A stretch of 64,000 nucleotides of DNA from Laguncularia racemosa (lineage: Eukaryota > Streptophyta > Magnoliopsida > Myrtales > Combretaceae), in assembly GCA_037954665.1 (NCBI GenBank), contig JBBMOL010000090.1:1736001-1800000 (forward strand). Direction: 5' to 3'. The position numbers and the translations under genes are program-made. The notes under the pieces are model-generated. The model saw only the letters and a program-made list of their open reading frames with translations. It ran no database searches and had not been told where the DNA came from. Below, piece after piece: positions 11,049 through 21,450 of the stretch; the stretch's first letter is position 1; every line of letters starts with the position of its first letter.

Positions 11049-11766
11049 TGATGGGAATCAAACCTCTTGACCTAGTATTATGAAATCTTCTTGAACGAAA
11101 GGAACCAAGACATTTCACATATTGTCTTTATTTATTTGATGTAATTTGTTTTGCATTTCATTGGTACATTTATTGTTTTTACAGGATGGCGAACCAACAC
11201 ACTAATTTCAAGTGTGTAAGCTATACTTGAAACCTATAAAGACAAGAGAAATCGACTTTATTTCACTTGGAGAAAACCGGCCATCTTTACCTCATTCCAT
11301 GTGGATAAATTGGTTCTTCAAGTGCTCCTTAGAACGGTTTTTGCTCTATTTTACATGGTTTCAAGTGCTCCTTAGGATCGGTTTTTACTCTATTTTACAT
11401 GGTTGTAATTTCCTTATTTAGAGTAGGTATACATACTTGTTAATTAGGTTTTGTAAGGGACTTTTGAAACATATTTTTTAGACTAAAATTGCCATGGAAA
11501 GCTTTCCTTTCATGCTCTAACTCTTATCAATTCTCCTAGAATTGTGGCGAGTGGATTTTGATTTTTGTTATGCGTACAATATCAAAATCAATCCTAATTC
11601 TAACTAGTGTGTAACATCTGATAAGGAATTAACTCTTCTTTTCTATCTATTGTTTACACAAATTAGGGTTCCATTTTCAATTTAGGGTTTACGCCCCAAT
11701 TGATTAGAAATTGGTTCCTTATTGTGTCATCCTTGATTTATATTGCAATCCACTTTGAGCACATCA
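11049..11766 (+). repeat. gag-only element 5' LTR
   Basis: 718 bp, paired with 14074-14803. It contains a 43-bp tandem duplication (11317-11359 and 11360-11402) that is also present in the partner LTR from about 14344, so it predates this insertion. Confidence 0.92.
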
Positions 11767-11771
11767 TAATT

Positions 11772-11784
11772 TGGTATCAGAGTA
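11772..11784 (+). other. primer binding site
   Basis: TGGTATCAGAGTA, six bases after the LTR end, matches the usual site complementary to the 3' end of plant initiator tRNA-Met, with changes only at the last bases. Confidence 0.88.
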
Positions 11785-12249
11785 TAGGTTTGTGGAAGGG
11801 GAATTCATGAATCACAAATTGGAGATTTAGGGTTCTTGTTCTTTCATTTCAAAATTGAAGTTGTGAGAAGTGGAATTGAGTTCTTGTGTTGAATTGTTCC
11901 TTCATTCCTTAGTAATTGTAAGTTGAATAAATGTGGAGGTTTTTGATTTTGAATTGGGGATTTAGGGTTCTTGCCGTGCCAATTATCTATAGTTGTAGTG
12001 TGAAGTGAAATTGAAGAATTAATCTTGAAGTGTGCCGTGGCTACATAGTATATTGTGGATTGAAGTTGTGGAAACTACATCTAAGGTTCATTGCCATGAG
12101 CTCCTTATGTGTGGGAAGATAGGGAGGCCATTTGAATTTGAATTCCATAATTGTAAAGGGGTACAGTAATTGCTCATTGATTTTCTTTATTACAACATTA
12201 ACTTGAGTAATGAGGAAAGTGATTATTGCATCATTGTTGTATGTAGGAA

Positions 12250-12615
12250 CCGTGATTGCTTATGTGTTTTGTGCTATTGAGGGTGTGTAGTCTTGTGGAG
12301 TGTGTGTGTGTGTTGTTGTGACGTGGTGTGTAAGTGTGTGTGCTGTGAGGTGTGTTGAGTCTTGGTGGAGTTGGTATTGTGTCTTGAAGTGTGTTGAGCC
12401 TTGAAAGTGCATGTGGTATTGTAGGTGTGTGTATACTTGAATCGTAGAGGTGTTGGTGTGTGGTTGTGTGGTATCGTGAAGGTGTGTTGTTGTTAGCATG
12501 AAGGTGCGTTGTGTTGTTGTGTTGTAAGTGCCGTAAAGGTGGGTTATTGTCACCGTGTAGGTGTGTAGTGTTGTTTATGTGTATTGAACCTTAGAGTGTG
12601 TTGTTGTTGTTTTGA
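12250..12615 (+). repeat. cryptic GT-rich repeat in element leader
   Basis: About 360 bp made mostly of GTGTGTTG-like words without exact periodicity, including a pure GT run near 12300. It lies between the primer site and gag. The open frame on the opposite strand here is a by-product of the TG bias. Confidence 0.8.
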
Positions 12616-12719
12616 AGGAGTGATTTTGAGTATATATATAAAAAAAATTGCAAAATCATGTCAGATGATAGTGTGAATGGTGGACTAGACAATGAGGCCA
12701 ATAGTTAGGTTCGAGGAGG

Positions 12720-13540
12720 TTAGGGTTGTCGTGTTGCAGGTGGAAGAGCATTAAAAGAACAATTGTAGGATTCACCACTATTGTTGCTACATTAGCAACA
12801 CGGGTAGATCAAATGATGATGCCATAACTACCAGTGGCAAACCCTAGGCACCCCCACTTCGGGTAGCCCATCAAAATGCTCGCTAGGGAAGGAGCTATTG
12901 GAGGCAATAGGGGTAGGAGGATGGAAGGTGATTATCATGCTTTTAAGGAGGAAAGGGATGATAATTTTGAAAATGAGCCTTACCTTAATTGTGATTTCAG
13001 ACTACTTCGGGGCTTAGAATATGTGAAATTGTAGATGCCTTCATTTGCTAGAAGGGGTTCTGTAGAAGACTACTTGGATTGGGAAGATAAGGTTGAGGGC
13101 CTATTTGAGTGCTATGAGATTGATGATCACACTTGGGTTCGTCTTGTAACTATAGAATTTACAGGCTATACCGCCTTATGGTGGAAGAATATTGTGGTTA
13201 GTAGACGAAGAGATGGTGAGGCTGATATACATACCTGGAGGAAAGTGAAACGGGTAATGAGAAAAAGGTTTATACTAGAGTACTATAGGCAGAAGTTGTT
13301 TATGCGACTTCAAACCTTGAGGCAAGGAGGTAAAGCAGTTGACGATTATGTACAGGATTTTGAGACACTAATGATCGAATGCAAGTTATTTAAACCTCAT
13401 GAGTAAAGCCTAGCACGATTTATGTCAAGGTTAAACTATAAAATTGCTTGCATTGTAGAGCTCTAGAGGTATAACACACTAGATGAGGCTATCCAGCTAG
13501 CTCTAAAAGTAGAGAGACAGAGGTGATCCAACCCTTTTTG
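12720..13540 (+). pseudogene. gag of nested element, degenerate
   Basis: The best-kept part, 13035-13406, has no ATG at its true start. It reads as a Ty3/gypsy gag (retrotrans_gag): near YLDWEDKVEGLFECY, then EFTGYTALWWKN, then MRKRFILEYYRQKLFMRLQ and GGKAVDDYVQDFE. The next segment to about 13520 (RLNYKIACIVEL...LDEAIQLALKVERQR) completes the domain after stops. It would form the particle shell. A zinc knuckle remnant CFKCMGFGH follows at about 13760. Confidence 0.85.
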
Positions 13541-13739
13541 AGCAGCGAGCAACAAGTATGGAACTTCTATTAAACCTCATGGGTCAGATGGTCAGCAGGG
13601 TGAACAAAAGGGAATAGGGGAAAATGATAAGACTGTGGAAAAAATATAACTATTACTAATAAGGAGAGGGAAATTTCTGAAAAGGGAAAAGAGGTTATTG
13701 GAGCTGATATCAAACAAAACAGTATTAGGGACAACCAGT

Positions 13740-13954
13740 GGAAAGATGCGTCAAATCAAATGTTTCAAATGCATGGGTTTTGGACACATGTTCTTCCTAT
13801 GTGCACATTTCATATACTACTGGGTAGACCTTGGTTGTTTGACATGAGAGTAGTGCATGATGGGTTTAGAAACACCTATGTGTTTCGCGAGGATGGAGAA
13901 CGGGTTATCTTGACTCCTATGTCACCAGTCGAGGTACAGGAGTTCCATGAATAG
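13740..13954 (+). pseudogene. zinc knuckle fused to protease C-terminus by deletion
   Basis: The knuckle start CFKC (about 13757-13770) is followed within about 45 bases by a block reading PMCTFHILLGRPWLFDMRV and HDGFRNTYVF. This is the C-terminal part of a retropepsin-like domain. The protease active site and everything after it are missing, so one deletion joined gag to the end of protease and a second removed pol up to the purine tract. Confidence 0.75.
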
Positions 13955-14057
13955 ATCAACAAAAATACTGGACAATCAAGACGTCAGGGCGATAAGCATA
14001 TGCAGGCTAAAGTTTTCAGTCCAGGAAAAGGCCCATTAGATTTGAGGGCAAATATTC

Positions 14058-14073
14058 CACAGGCCTAAGGAGA
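14058..14073 (+). other. degenerate polypurine tract
   Basis: AGGCCTAAGGAGA directly precedes the 3' LTR; it is purine-rich but broken by CCT. Confidence 0.5.
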
Positions 14074-14803
14074 TGATGGGAATCAAACCTCTTAACCTAG
14101 CATTATGAAATCTTCTCGAACGAAAGGAACCAAGACATTTTACATACTGTCTTTATTTATTTGATGTAATTTGTTTTGCATTTTAGCAGGTACATTTGTC
14201 AATTTTTACAGGATGGTGAACTAACACACTAATTTCAAGTGTGTAAGCTATACTTAAAACCTACAAAGACAAGAGGAACCAACCTTATTTCACTTGGAGA
14301 AAACTGACCATCTTCACCTCATTCCATGTGGATAAATTGGTTCTTCAAGTGCTCCTTAGGATTGGTTTTTACTCTATTTTACATGGTTTCAAGTGCTCCT
14401 TAGGATCGGTTTTTTCTCTATTTTACATGGTTGTAATTTCCTTATTTAGAGTAGGGTATAAATACTTGTTAATTAGGTTTTGTAAGAGACTTTTGAAACA
14501 TATTTTTTAGACTAAAATTGCCGTGGAAAGCTTGTCCTTTCACACTTTAACTCTTATCAATTCTCCTAGAATTGTGGCGAGTGGGTTTTGATTTTTGTTG
14601 TGCATAATATCAACAATATCAAAATCAATCCTAATTCCAACTAGTGCGTAACATCTGGTAAGGAATTAACTCTTCTTTTCTATCTATTGTTCACGCAAAT
14701 TAGGGTTCCATTTTCAATTTAGGGTTTACGCCCCAATTGATTAGAAATTGGTTCCTTGTTGTGTCAACCTTGATTTATATTGCAATCTACTTTGAGTACA
14801 TCA
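14074..14803 (+). repeat. gag-only element 3' LTR
   Basis: 730 bp, same orientation as 11049-11766. By eye the two differ at roughly one base in fifteen over the first 200 bp, so the insertion is not recent. Confidence 0.92.
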
Positions 14804-14808
14804 CCTAT
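14804..14808 (+). repeat. target-site duplication CCTAT (right)
   Basis: Identical to 11044-11048. Confidence 0.92.
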
Positions 14809-15200
14809 CCAAGCTTGCTAACGACTAGCTTGAGCCTACTTTGGTACTTGTGGACAATCTGCCCTTTTGAACTTTTGTTTCCTTTTCTTTTTGTGCTTTA
14901 TCCTTTTAATTTTCCTCTTGCATTTGTACTTATACTATGGTCGGAATGCTAACCTTCATGCTTGTAAAGAAGCTTATGGTTAATGAAATCATGTTCATTT
15001 TCCCCTTCATTTGGATTTATATGAGTTATTTCTATATTCATTATTTCATGCTTGAAGTTTTACATTTAGTTATTCCATAGATCATTATGTTTTTTTATCA
15101 AAAAATTTATGCGACTAGGGGTTTTATCCCCTGACTAACTACTCTTTATGGATTGGGTCTTTCTAGTTTAAGGTTAATTTTCCTTGGTTTTTCCCTTTGA
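14809..15200. other. Tat element: 3' trailer of aORF, non-coding
   Basis: AT- and T-rich sequence between the aORF end and the integrase C-terminus; no coding signal on either strand. Confidence 0.55.
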
Positions 15201-16080
15201 TCTGATGTCTTCAAGTTTCTTACAAACCAAGTCTCTAGGTCAGAAGGCTTTGTGTTTCACTTACGTATCATAATATTTGGCTATTTATTATTGTATGTTG
15301 TCATTGGTTGATTAGCTTGGTCTCTCAACTCTTTAGGAAAGTTAAGGTTGGCTTAAAGACTAATCTCATTAACTTGTAAGTTTAGGTCACGAGTGCAGAG
15401 GTTAGGAAGTTCGAGCTTAACTAGTAAGATTGTCTCAATTTGAAAGTCAAATTGAAGGGACTATTCCCTATGGTTGTTCTTGGAGTTGTTTGGTAACCTT
15501 ATAACATCTTGGTAGCCGCAACTTGTCCATTTGATTGCGGATGGTCCACCAAAGTGTAATAGATTTTAATCCTTTACTTGACACAAAATTATCTAAACCT
15601 CAGATTATTGAATTGAGTATCGTTGTCAGTGATGATGGCACTTAATATGTCAAAATGGCAGAGTATGGATCGATTAACAAAGTCTCTTACATTGTGTTCA
15701 ATAATCTTAGTTACCGCTTTAGCTTCTACCCATTTTATGAAGTAGTCGATGGTGATTGATGTATTGACGTTGACCTATCACCTTAGGGAATGGTCTGAGG
15801 ATATCAAGTCCCCATTAGGTAAAAGGCCATGGGCTTGTAATTGGCATAGGGGAACTACTAGGTTTCTTGTTGATTGAGGTGTACTTTTGACACTTGTCGC
15901 ACCGCTGTACAATCATCTTAGCATCTTTATTCATAGTAGGCCAATAATACCTTGTTCGGAGTACCTTAATAGCTAATGCATTGCCTATGATGTGGTTAAT
16001 GCATATTTTGGCATAGAGCTTGACCAGTAAGTGCTTAACCTTAGAAGGTTGAAGAAACTTGAGGAGTGGCAAGCTGTATG
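15201..16080 (-). pseudogene. Tat element integrase remnant
   Basis: 15815-16072 on the minus strand carries the H2C2 zinc-binding domain: a block like INHIIGNALAIKVLR, then YYWPTMNKDA and CDKCQKY, followed by SPWPF. The core begins with WGLDILRPFPK across a stop and is then frame-shifted. The C-terminal part, with a residual PKELRDQANQ-like block, decays toward 15220. Integrase would insert the cDNA; this copy cannot. Confidence 0.85.
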
Positions 16081-17053
16081 CCCTTTTGTAAAGGTGCCCA
16101 TCGAGGAGTGTATACTAGGTTGCCTTTTGCATCAAGGCCTTAGCCTTTTTCTTTTCTTTAGGAATGGTACCGTTTATTAAGTATGTAATGATTGGGTTCA
16201 TCTAACATAGCTTCACGGGTGTTTAGGTCTCATTAACAAAGCACTTTTGTTGAGCCATTGTTGAGCCCTGCTAGCACTTTTCTTAGGTAAGAATTCCACG
16301 AATACTTTTTTTTTTTTTATCCAAGTTGGAGAGGTATGATGAGGCTAGCTTTGATAGTCCAACTGTTGTAGTGTTTTTAACTTAAGGAATTTTGGTGATG
16401 CTTCATGATGAGAAGTTGGGGCATAGGGATCTGACAAACTCTAGGCATTTAGTTATCCCTTTGTTTTTGATTGCATACTCTCCATTAACTTGTTAGATTA
16501 TGAGTTGTGAATATAAAAAAAAAATTAACCTTTTCCACTCCAATTCCTTTATCCATCTTTAATTTAGCAATGAGGGCTTCATATTTTATCTTGTTACTAT
16601 TGGCTGGGAACCTAAACTTTAGAGCATATTGGACTTTGACGCCATATGGTTTACATAATACGAGCTCTGCTTTGTTCCTCCCTTAAGTAGACAAGCCATT
16701 CAATGGAGAGTCCAAGTAGGCTTCTTGTGAGCTTTGGTAAACACTTCATCTTCCACTGTTGATTAGGCAATGAAGTTAGCTAATACTTGTGCCTTCACTA
16801 CCTTACATAGTCAGTAATGGACACTATATGCATTGAGCTCTAAGGCATAGCAGACCATCTTCCTAGACGTGTCAGGCTTTTGGAGGATTTGCCTTAAGGG
16901 CTAATCGATAAGTATTATCACTTGGTGGGCTTCGAAGTAAAGGCATAACTTCCTTGTAGAGATGACCATAGATAGGGTAAGCTTTTCTATTTTCAAATAT
17001 AAGACTTTTGGGCCTTGTAAGATGTGGCTCACATAATAAATGGGTGAGTGCTC
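16081..17053 (-). pseudogene. Tat element RNase H region remnant
   Basis: The minus strand holds the connection/RNase H sequence next to RT (about 16872-17117), with fragments such as CLYLSVNGHAFSLVLVQ. Further down (about 16560-16720) there is a decayed second RNase H-like block with a DGxxN-type start. Tat-lineage elements typically have two RNase H domains. Frames are broken throughout. Confidence 0.65.
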
Positions 17054-17760
17054 TCATTTGTTTGCTTGGACAAGGACTAAAGAGAAGGCATGACCATTGA
17101 CTGAGAGGTAGAGACAAAGCTCTTCTTTAGGAATTGGTTTTGAGAGAATTGCTGGTGTGGTGTGAAAGTGCTTTTGCCCATTGAATGTTTTTTGACACCC
17201 TTTTGTCCATTGGAATTTCACTAGGTTCTTCAAGGTCTTGAAGAGTTCAATGCATTTGTTTGTAGATTTAGACACAAACCTACTCAATGCTGTAATCCAT
17301 CTTGTAAGTCTCTAAACTTCTTTGATTATCTTAGGAGGTTGCATGTCTAAGATGGCTTTGATTTTCTTGGGATTGGCTTCTATTCTTCGAGAAGTGACTA
17401 TATAGCCTAAGAAGACATCCATAAAGTTGAGGAGTATATGGCCCGGAAGTTGAGTTGACTAGTTAGTCAATCTAAGGGGGAGGAAAATAGTCCTTTAGGC
17501 AAACTTTGTTGAGATGGGTGTAGTCAATGAACATCCACCATTTCCCATTAGACTTCTTAACTAATACACAGTTTGCTAGCTAAGTAAGATAAGGTTTCTC
17601 CCTTATGAATCTTACTTTTAATAATTTTTGCACCTTATCTTCTATGGTAGCTTGGCGCTCGTGTGAACTAGTTCTTCTTTTGTTTTATGACCTTAGTGGT
17701 CGAGTTGATGTTAAATCAGCGTGTCACTAGTTTAGGCGAGATTCTGAGCATGTTTAAAGG
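17054..17760 (-). pseudogene. Tat element reverse transcriptase remnant, core deleted
   Basis: The N-terminal RT block reads ANCVLVKKSNGKWWMFIDY then LNKVCLKDYFP (about 17480-17580). The C-terminal block reads FLGYIVTSRRIEANPKKIKAI then RFVSKSTNKCIELF and FQWTKGCQKTF (17054-17420). The part between them, which should include the YVDD catalytic motif, is missing, so RT is inactivated by an internal deletion in addition to stops. Confidence 0.82.
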
Positions 17761-17876
17761 GGACCATGCAAAGATATCTACGTTTGCTCAAAGGTAATCT
17801 ATTAATCGTTAGTGCAGCTTTACTAAGACCATTGTTCTAATCCTTGTGGTCTGTTTAGGAGAGTTGGTAATTTGTA

Positions 17877-18400
17877 TTACTTTAGTTTCTTTAGTTTGTT
17901 CCCCCTTGATCTTAGTTTTTCGTCAAAGGTAGCTTCAATGGTAAGTACTTCTCGATGTGAAAGGGCTTGGAGATAGCAATTTCGAGCTACTTGCTGATCT
18001 CCTTTGTAAATTCTGACCCTTGTGGGAGTAATGAGTTTAGCTTTCAGTGCTTTGTTGAGGTAAACATTCCCACTACATTTTATGATGGTCATCCTAAGAT
18101 GACATTATATGGTGACCAAAAGTTAATGAAAATAAAATCTACGAGCACTTGATTTGTCTAGAGGCTATCTTTGAGCTTTAGGGAAAGGGTTATGACACCC
18201 TTTAGTTTAATGAGTTGATTGTTGAACCTATAGAGCTCGTGGTCATATGGCTTCAAGTTTACCTCGACCTGATCCTTTATTTGGTTGAAGGCTTTTTTTG
18301 TATATAATGTCTATGAAGCTACCATTATCAATTAGTACCTTATTGACCTCAAAGTGGACAATTCTTGCTTAGATGATGAGGGTGTCATCATGGGGAGTTA
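17877..18400 (-). pseudogene. Tat element protease remnant
   Basis: The active-site region near 18290-18345 on the minus strand reads VLIDNGSFIDIIY, the DNGS-type aspartic protease signature of Tat elements. The end of the domain and the lead into RT run through 17877-18092 (KGDQQVARNCYLQAL, which matches the block usually seen before RT). Confidence 0.8.
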
Positions 18401-19982
18401 TTATGCCTTCTAGGTCATTGTCAGAGAATGAAGTGGTAACGTCTATTCTCGATCTCTTTACTTGTGCCTTGAGCACACTTTGATAGTTCCTTAGTTGGGC
18501 ATAGGCTTTACTTTAAGAGTTTGACCACCTTCATGCTACTAGTCTACCCACTATCATGTTAATTGCTCCTCATATGGGTCAAGCTTCTGGCCCTTGCTCT
18601 CTTTCACCTTCTTTGCGGTAGCCTCATTTTAGAGGTCACTTAACCTTTGTGATATATATGTGAAGGTTCCTTCGTTGGATGAGATCCTCTAAAGCATTCT
18701 TCAATTGTGTGTAATTTTTAGTTGTAAGGCTTTTATCTCAGTGAAAGTCATAGCACTTGTTTGAGTTTCTTCTTAATGGATTACTTCTCATTTTTCTAGC
18801 CATGTGATAATGTCCCTATCTCAAATTTCCATAAAGCTATTTTCTCCGTTTTGAGCGGACCCGTTGTTATCAACTTTAGGGCCAAGCTTATCTTTTGTTA
18901 AAGGTTGGTCCTTACCCCCTTTTTTCTTATTTGAAGATTTCTACTTGACTGTCTCTTGACCAATATGGTGTGTTCTTAGGCAATATAATCTACTGCTCAC
19001 TCTTGAAACACCTTGAAATTCTTTAGCTTATGGAGCGTTAGAGAATAAAAGAACTAAGGTCGGCCTTTGACTTTGTTGAAGAGCAACTCTCATGTCTACA
19101 TTGGGAATTTCGAGCATAGCCTTGTTAAGCCTTGAGATGTGGTCTCAGAGTGTCTCGTCTTACTTTTATTTTATTAGGTTGAGGTTTGAGGAGTCGCGTT
19201 TTGGCATTTTGCTTATTAGAAAATGTTGGTAAGACTACATGGCAAGCTCCTTAAAATTTGGATGGAGTTTGGCTCGAGGCCTCTATATCAAGTACAAGCT
19301 GCTTTCTCAGGGTACCTAGAAAAGCGTTACAAGCGATGGTGTTGGATATGCCAAGGAGGTTCATTTGAGTAGTATAGTAATTTAAGTTCTTAGATGGGTT
19401 GGTAGTTCCATCATAAAACTTCATCTAAGGAGTACAAATGTGTGTTAGGAACTGTTTATCTTGGATTTCTTATGTAAAAGGAGAGTTGTTGATGGTGAAC
19501 ATCTCCTACGACTCGGACTTTTTTGTATCTTTGTTCTCATTGAGGCATTTAATCATATAATCAATGTCATCCAAGGATGGTTTATCTAAAGAACATGTTG
19601 ATTGTGCCTTGGATGTATCGTTCACATTATTGTGCACTTCACCCCTTGCAAGAGGAGCTCGATTCTAATGTTGTGGTGCATTTCCATTACACCATGACAC
19701 ACTGTCACCCAATTGTTTATTGCATAATTGAGAATTACGTTAGGAGCATTTGTGGATTTCATTTAATTGGATGTGTAAGCGTCTATTCTTAGCCACCAAT
19801 TTTGCTAGTTATCACCCAAGATGCACAACCTTGTCTTCATTGCCCTAGGTATTGATTTGTTGTGTTGAAGGCGTTAATGGTACTAAGGGTGAGTTGTTCA
19901 ATTCAAGTGGTGGGTTATAGTCATTGATAACGTTCTTACTGAAATTCCTTTTAGACCTTGCTGTGGTTTTCATGCCAGCCAT
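18401..19982 (-). pseudogene. Tat element gag remnant
   Basis: The start codon is probably the ATG at 19982-19980, which begins MAGMKTTARSKRNFS shortly after the primer site. The capsid-like region around 19060-19440 reads YDGTTNPSKNLNYYTTQMNL, then an ACNAFLGTLR block, in shifted frames. A long charged segment follows. It would form the particle; numerous stops make it non-functional. Confidence 0.75.
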
Positions 19983-20001
19983 GATAAATTTGTAAGCCAT
20001 A

Positions 20002-20017
20002 GATGGTGGTTGCCAAT
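20002..20017 (-). other. Tat element primer binding site (candidate)
   Basis: On the minus strand ATTGGCAACCACCATC follows the LTR end directly. It resembles the TTGGCGCC-type sites of Tat elements but has diverged; the primer tRNA cannot be assigned. Confidence 0.5.
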
Positions 20018-21445
20018 TGTTGATTGATCTTGCCACTGTGGGTTGATCTTGGACCAAATTAAGTTTTTAATATGACAAAATTTGATCTGTAAGATGAATA
20101 AACTTGAGCTTGGTGCTTAGATTCTGATGCTTAAGTTTTAAGTAGCATAATGTTGTGGCAATCAAACTTATGGAGTGTATTAGATGCCTTACGTAGTTAG
20201 AGTGATATTTCATTTATAGTGTTGAAGTAGTGTGATAGTTTAGCAAATAAATCTTCTTTAAAGACACTTAATTTATTATAGGAAAGATTTAGTAGAGTGT
20301 ATATAGTAAGGGAGTTAGATTACTTTCCTTACCTATCTTGACTAGTTTAGGTACTTTCTTAATATGGCATTGGGCTTGGCTATGGTGGGCCTACAGGTGG
20401 AAATCTAGGCCTAATGGGCCAGCTCGCCTAGACCCACGTTGGCTCGCGGGTTGATGCGGGTCGACCTACTTTAGCCTGCACTAAAAATAGGCTGAATAAA
20501 GAGGCCTAACCTGCCTCGTGGGCTAATGCGAGTTAGGTAGGCTAACCTGCCAACTCATAAAACTACAATAAAGTGGATGGAAAAAAAAAGGTACTTTTGG
20601 AACAAAAACATGTGCTGTATCAATCTCTATCACCAAAATAAAAGCAAAAGGAAAGAAGAAAAATAGAAAATGACCTGCTCTGTCAATGAAGAAGTATAAT
20701 CGAAACTTGGAGTTGAGACTTGGGAGGTTACCGTTGGGAGTAGGTGTTAGAACTAGGAGACTAGAGTTAAGACTTTAGAGAGGGAGTTCAATTGGTCTGG
20801 GTTTGTTAACGAAGAAGTAAAGTCAGGGCCAAAGGGGTAGAGGAGACGAGACACGGGAGGGAGTTTGGTGTGGTTTGTGTCAATGTGATAGAAGAACCAA
20901 AGTTGGCCAAGTCACGGTGGCAGAGGATGAGGAAATTGAAGACTGGAGACTAGAGAGTGGAGAGGAAGATTGGAAGATTAAACAAAGAAAAGTCGACCAT
21001 GGGCCCGTGATAGTAGAGGAAGGTTGGAGAGTGGAGTAGAGAGGAAGATTAGAAGAGGAATTAGAGCAAAGGAGGGTTTTTTTTTTTTTAAATCTAAATT
21101 GTAACTTTTGTACCATTCTTTACTTATTTTGTAAACCAGCTGTAAAAAGGTCCAAGCAAGAGGCAACAAAATGGGATGAGATCACAATTCACGAGAATGC
21201 TCTCTCATTTATTTTTTAAAATAATTCTGCGGACCAATGTGACCTAACTTACCCTGCATTAGGTTGGCTTACATTAGCCTGTAGGTTACGCAGGGTATGC
21301 TAAAAGGCCTGCAATTTATGTAAGCTTGATTTTTCTAGCTCAACTAGCAAAAAATTATAAGTTAAATAGGTTAGCTCACTTGGTCCACTCTATATTCCCA
21401 GCTTTAAGTAACCCTTAGGGCCTAAGGCTATATTAGCTTATAATA
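20018..21445 (-). repeat. Tat element 5' LTR, split by a hAT-type insertion
   Basis: The LTR sequence runs 20018-20391 and resumes at 21415 (TTAGGGCCTAAGG matches TTAGGGATTAAGG in the other LTR), ending at 21445. The 3' LTR at 7358-7781 shows the uninterrupted state. Confidence 0.85.
20392..21406. mobile_element. non-autonomous hAT-type element, 1.0 kb
   Basis: The ends TACAGGTGGAAATC and (reversed) TAAAGCTGGGAATAT form imperfect inverted repeats of the hAT type. Flanks GGTGGGCC (20384-20391) and AGTAACCC (21407-21414) are a decayed 8-bp duplication; the empty site in the other LTR reads GGTAGGCT. GC-rich subterminal words such as AACCTGC recur. There is no transposase; short open frames near 20880-21169 are not recognisable. 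Confidence 0.8.
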
Positions 21446-21450
21446 GTTTC

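Larger units (their letters stand above)
11049..14803 (+). mobile_element. nested gag-only LTR element (TR-GAG-like), 3.75 kb
   Basis: Two LTRs in the same orientation (11049-11766 and 14074-14803), both beginning TGATGGGAATC and ending ACATCA, flanked by perfect CCTAT duplications. Between them are a primer site (11772), a GT-rich leader, a gag remnant and a scrap of protease. RT, RNase H and integrase are wholly absent. It therefore needed another element's enzymes, as described for plant terminal-repeat elements with a GAG domain. It inserted into the aORF of the Tat element. Confidence 0.9.
7358..21445 (-). mobile_element. Tat-lineage Ty3/gypsy element with antisense ORF, carrying two nested insertions
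   Basis: Flanked by GTTCC (7353-7357) and GTTTC (21446-21450). The LTRs are 424 bp (7358-7781) and, after removing a hAT-type insertion, about 405 bp (20018-21445). Minus-strand order: 5' LTR, primer site, gag (19982 down), protease with DNGS, RT, RNase H regions, integrase, then a long tail holding an ORF on the plus strand, then a G-rich purine tract and 3' LTR. Without its two insertions and their duplications it is about 9.3 kb. Gag-pro-pol order, protease type and the antisense tail ORF point to the Tat/Retand group. It sits in the leader of copia-B. Confidence 0.88.

Noticed and set aside
12260..12553. 97-codon open frame rich in Thr/His on the minus strand
   Set aside because: Direct product of the GT-biased repeat in the element leader; not a gene.
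20880..21169. Serine/leucine-rich open frames inside the hAT-type element
   Set aside because: No transposase motif; short, overlapping and low complexity.
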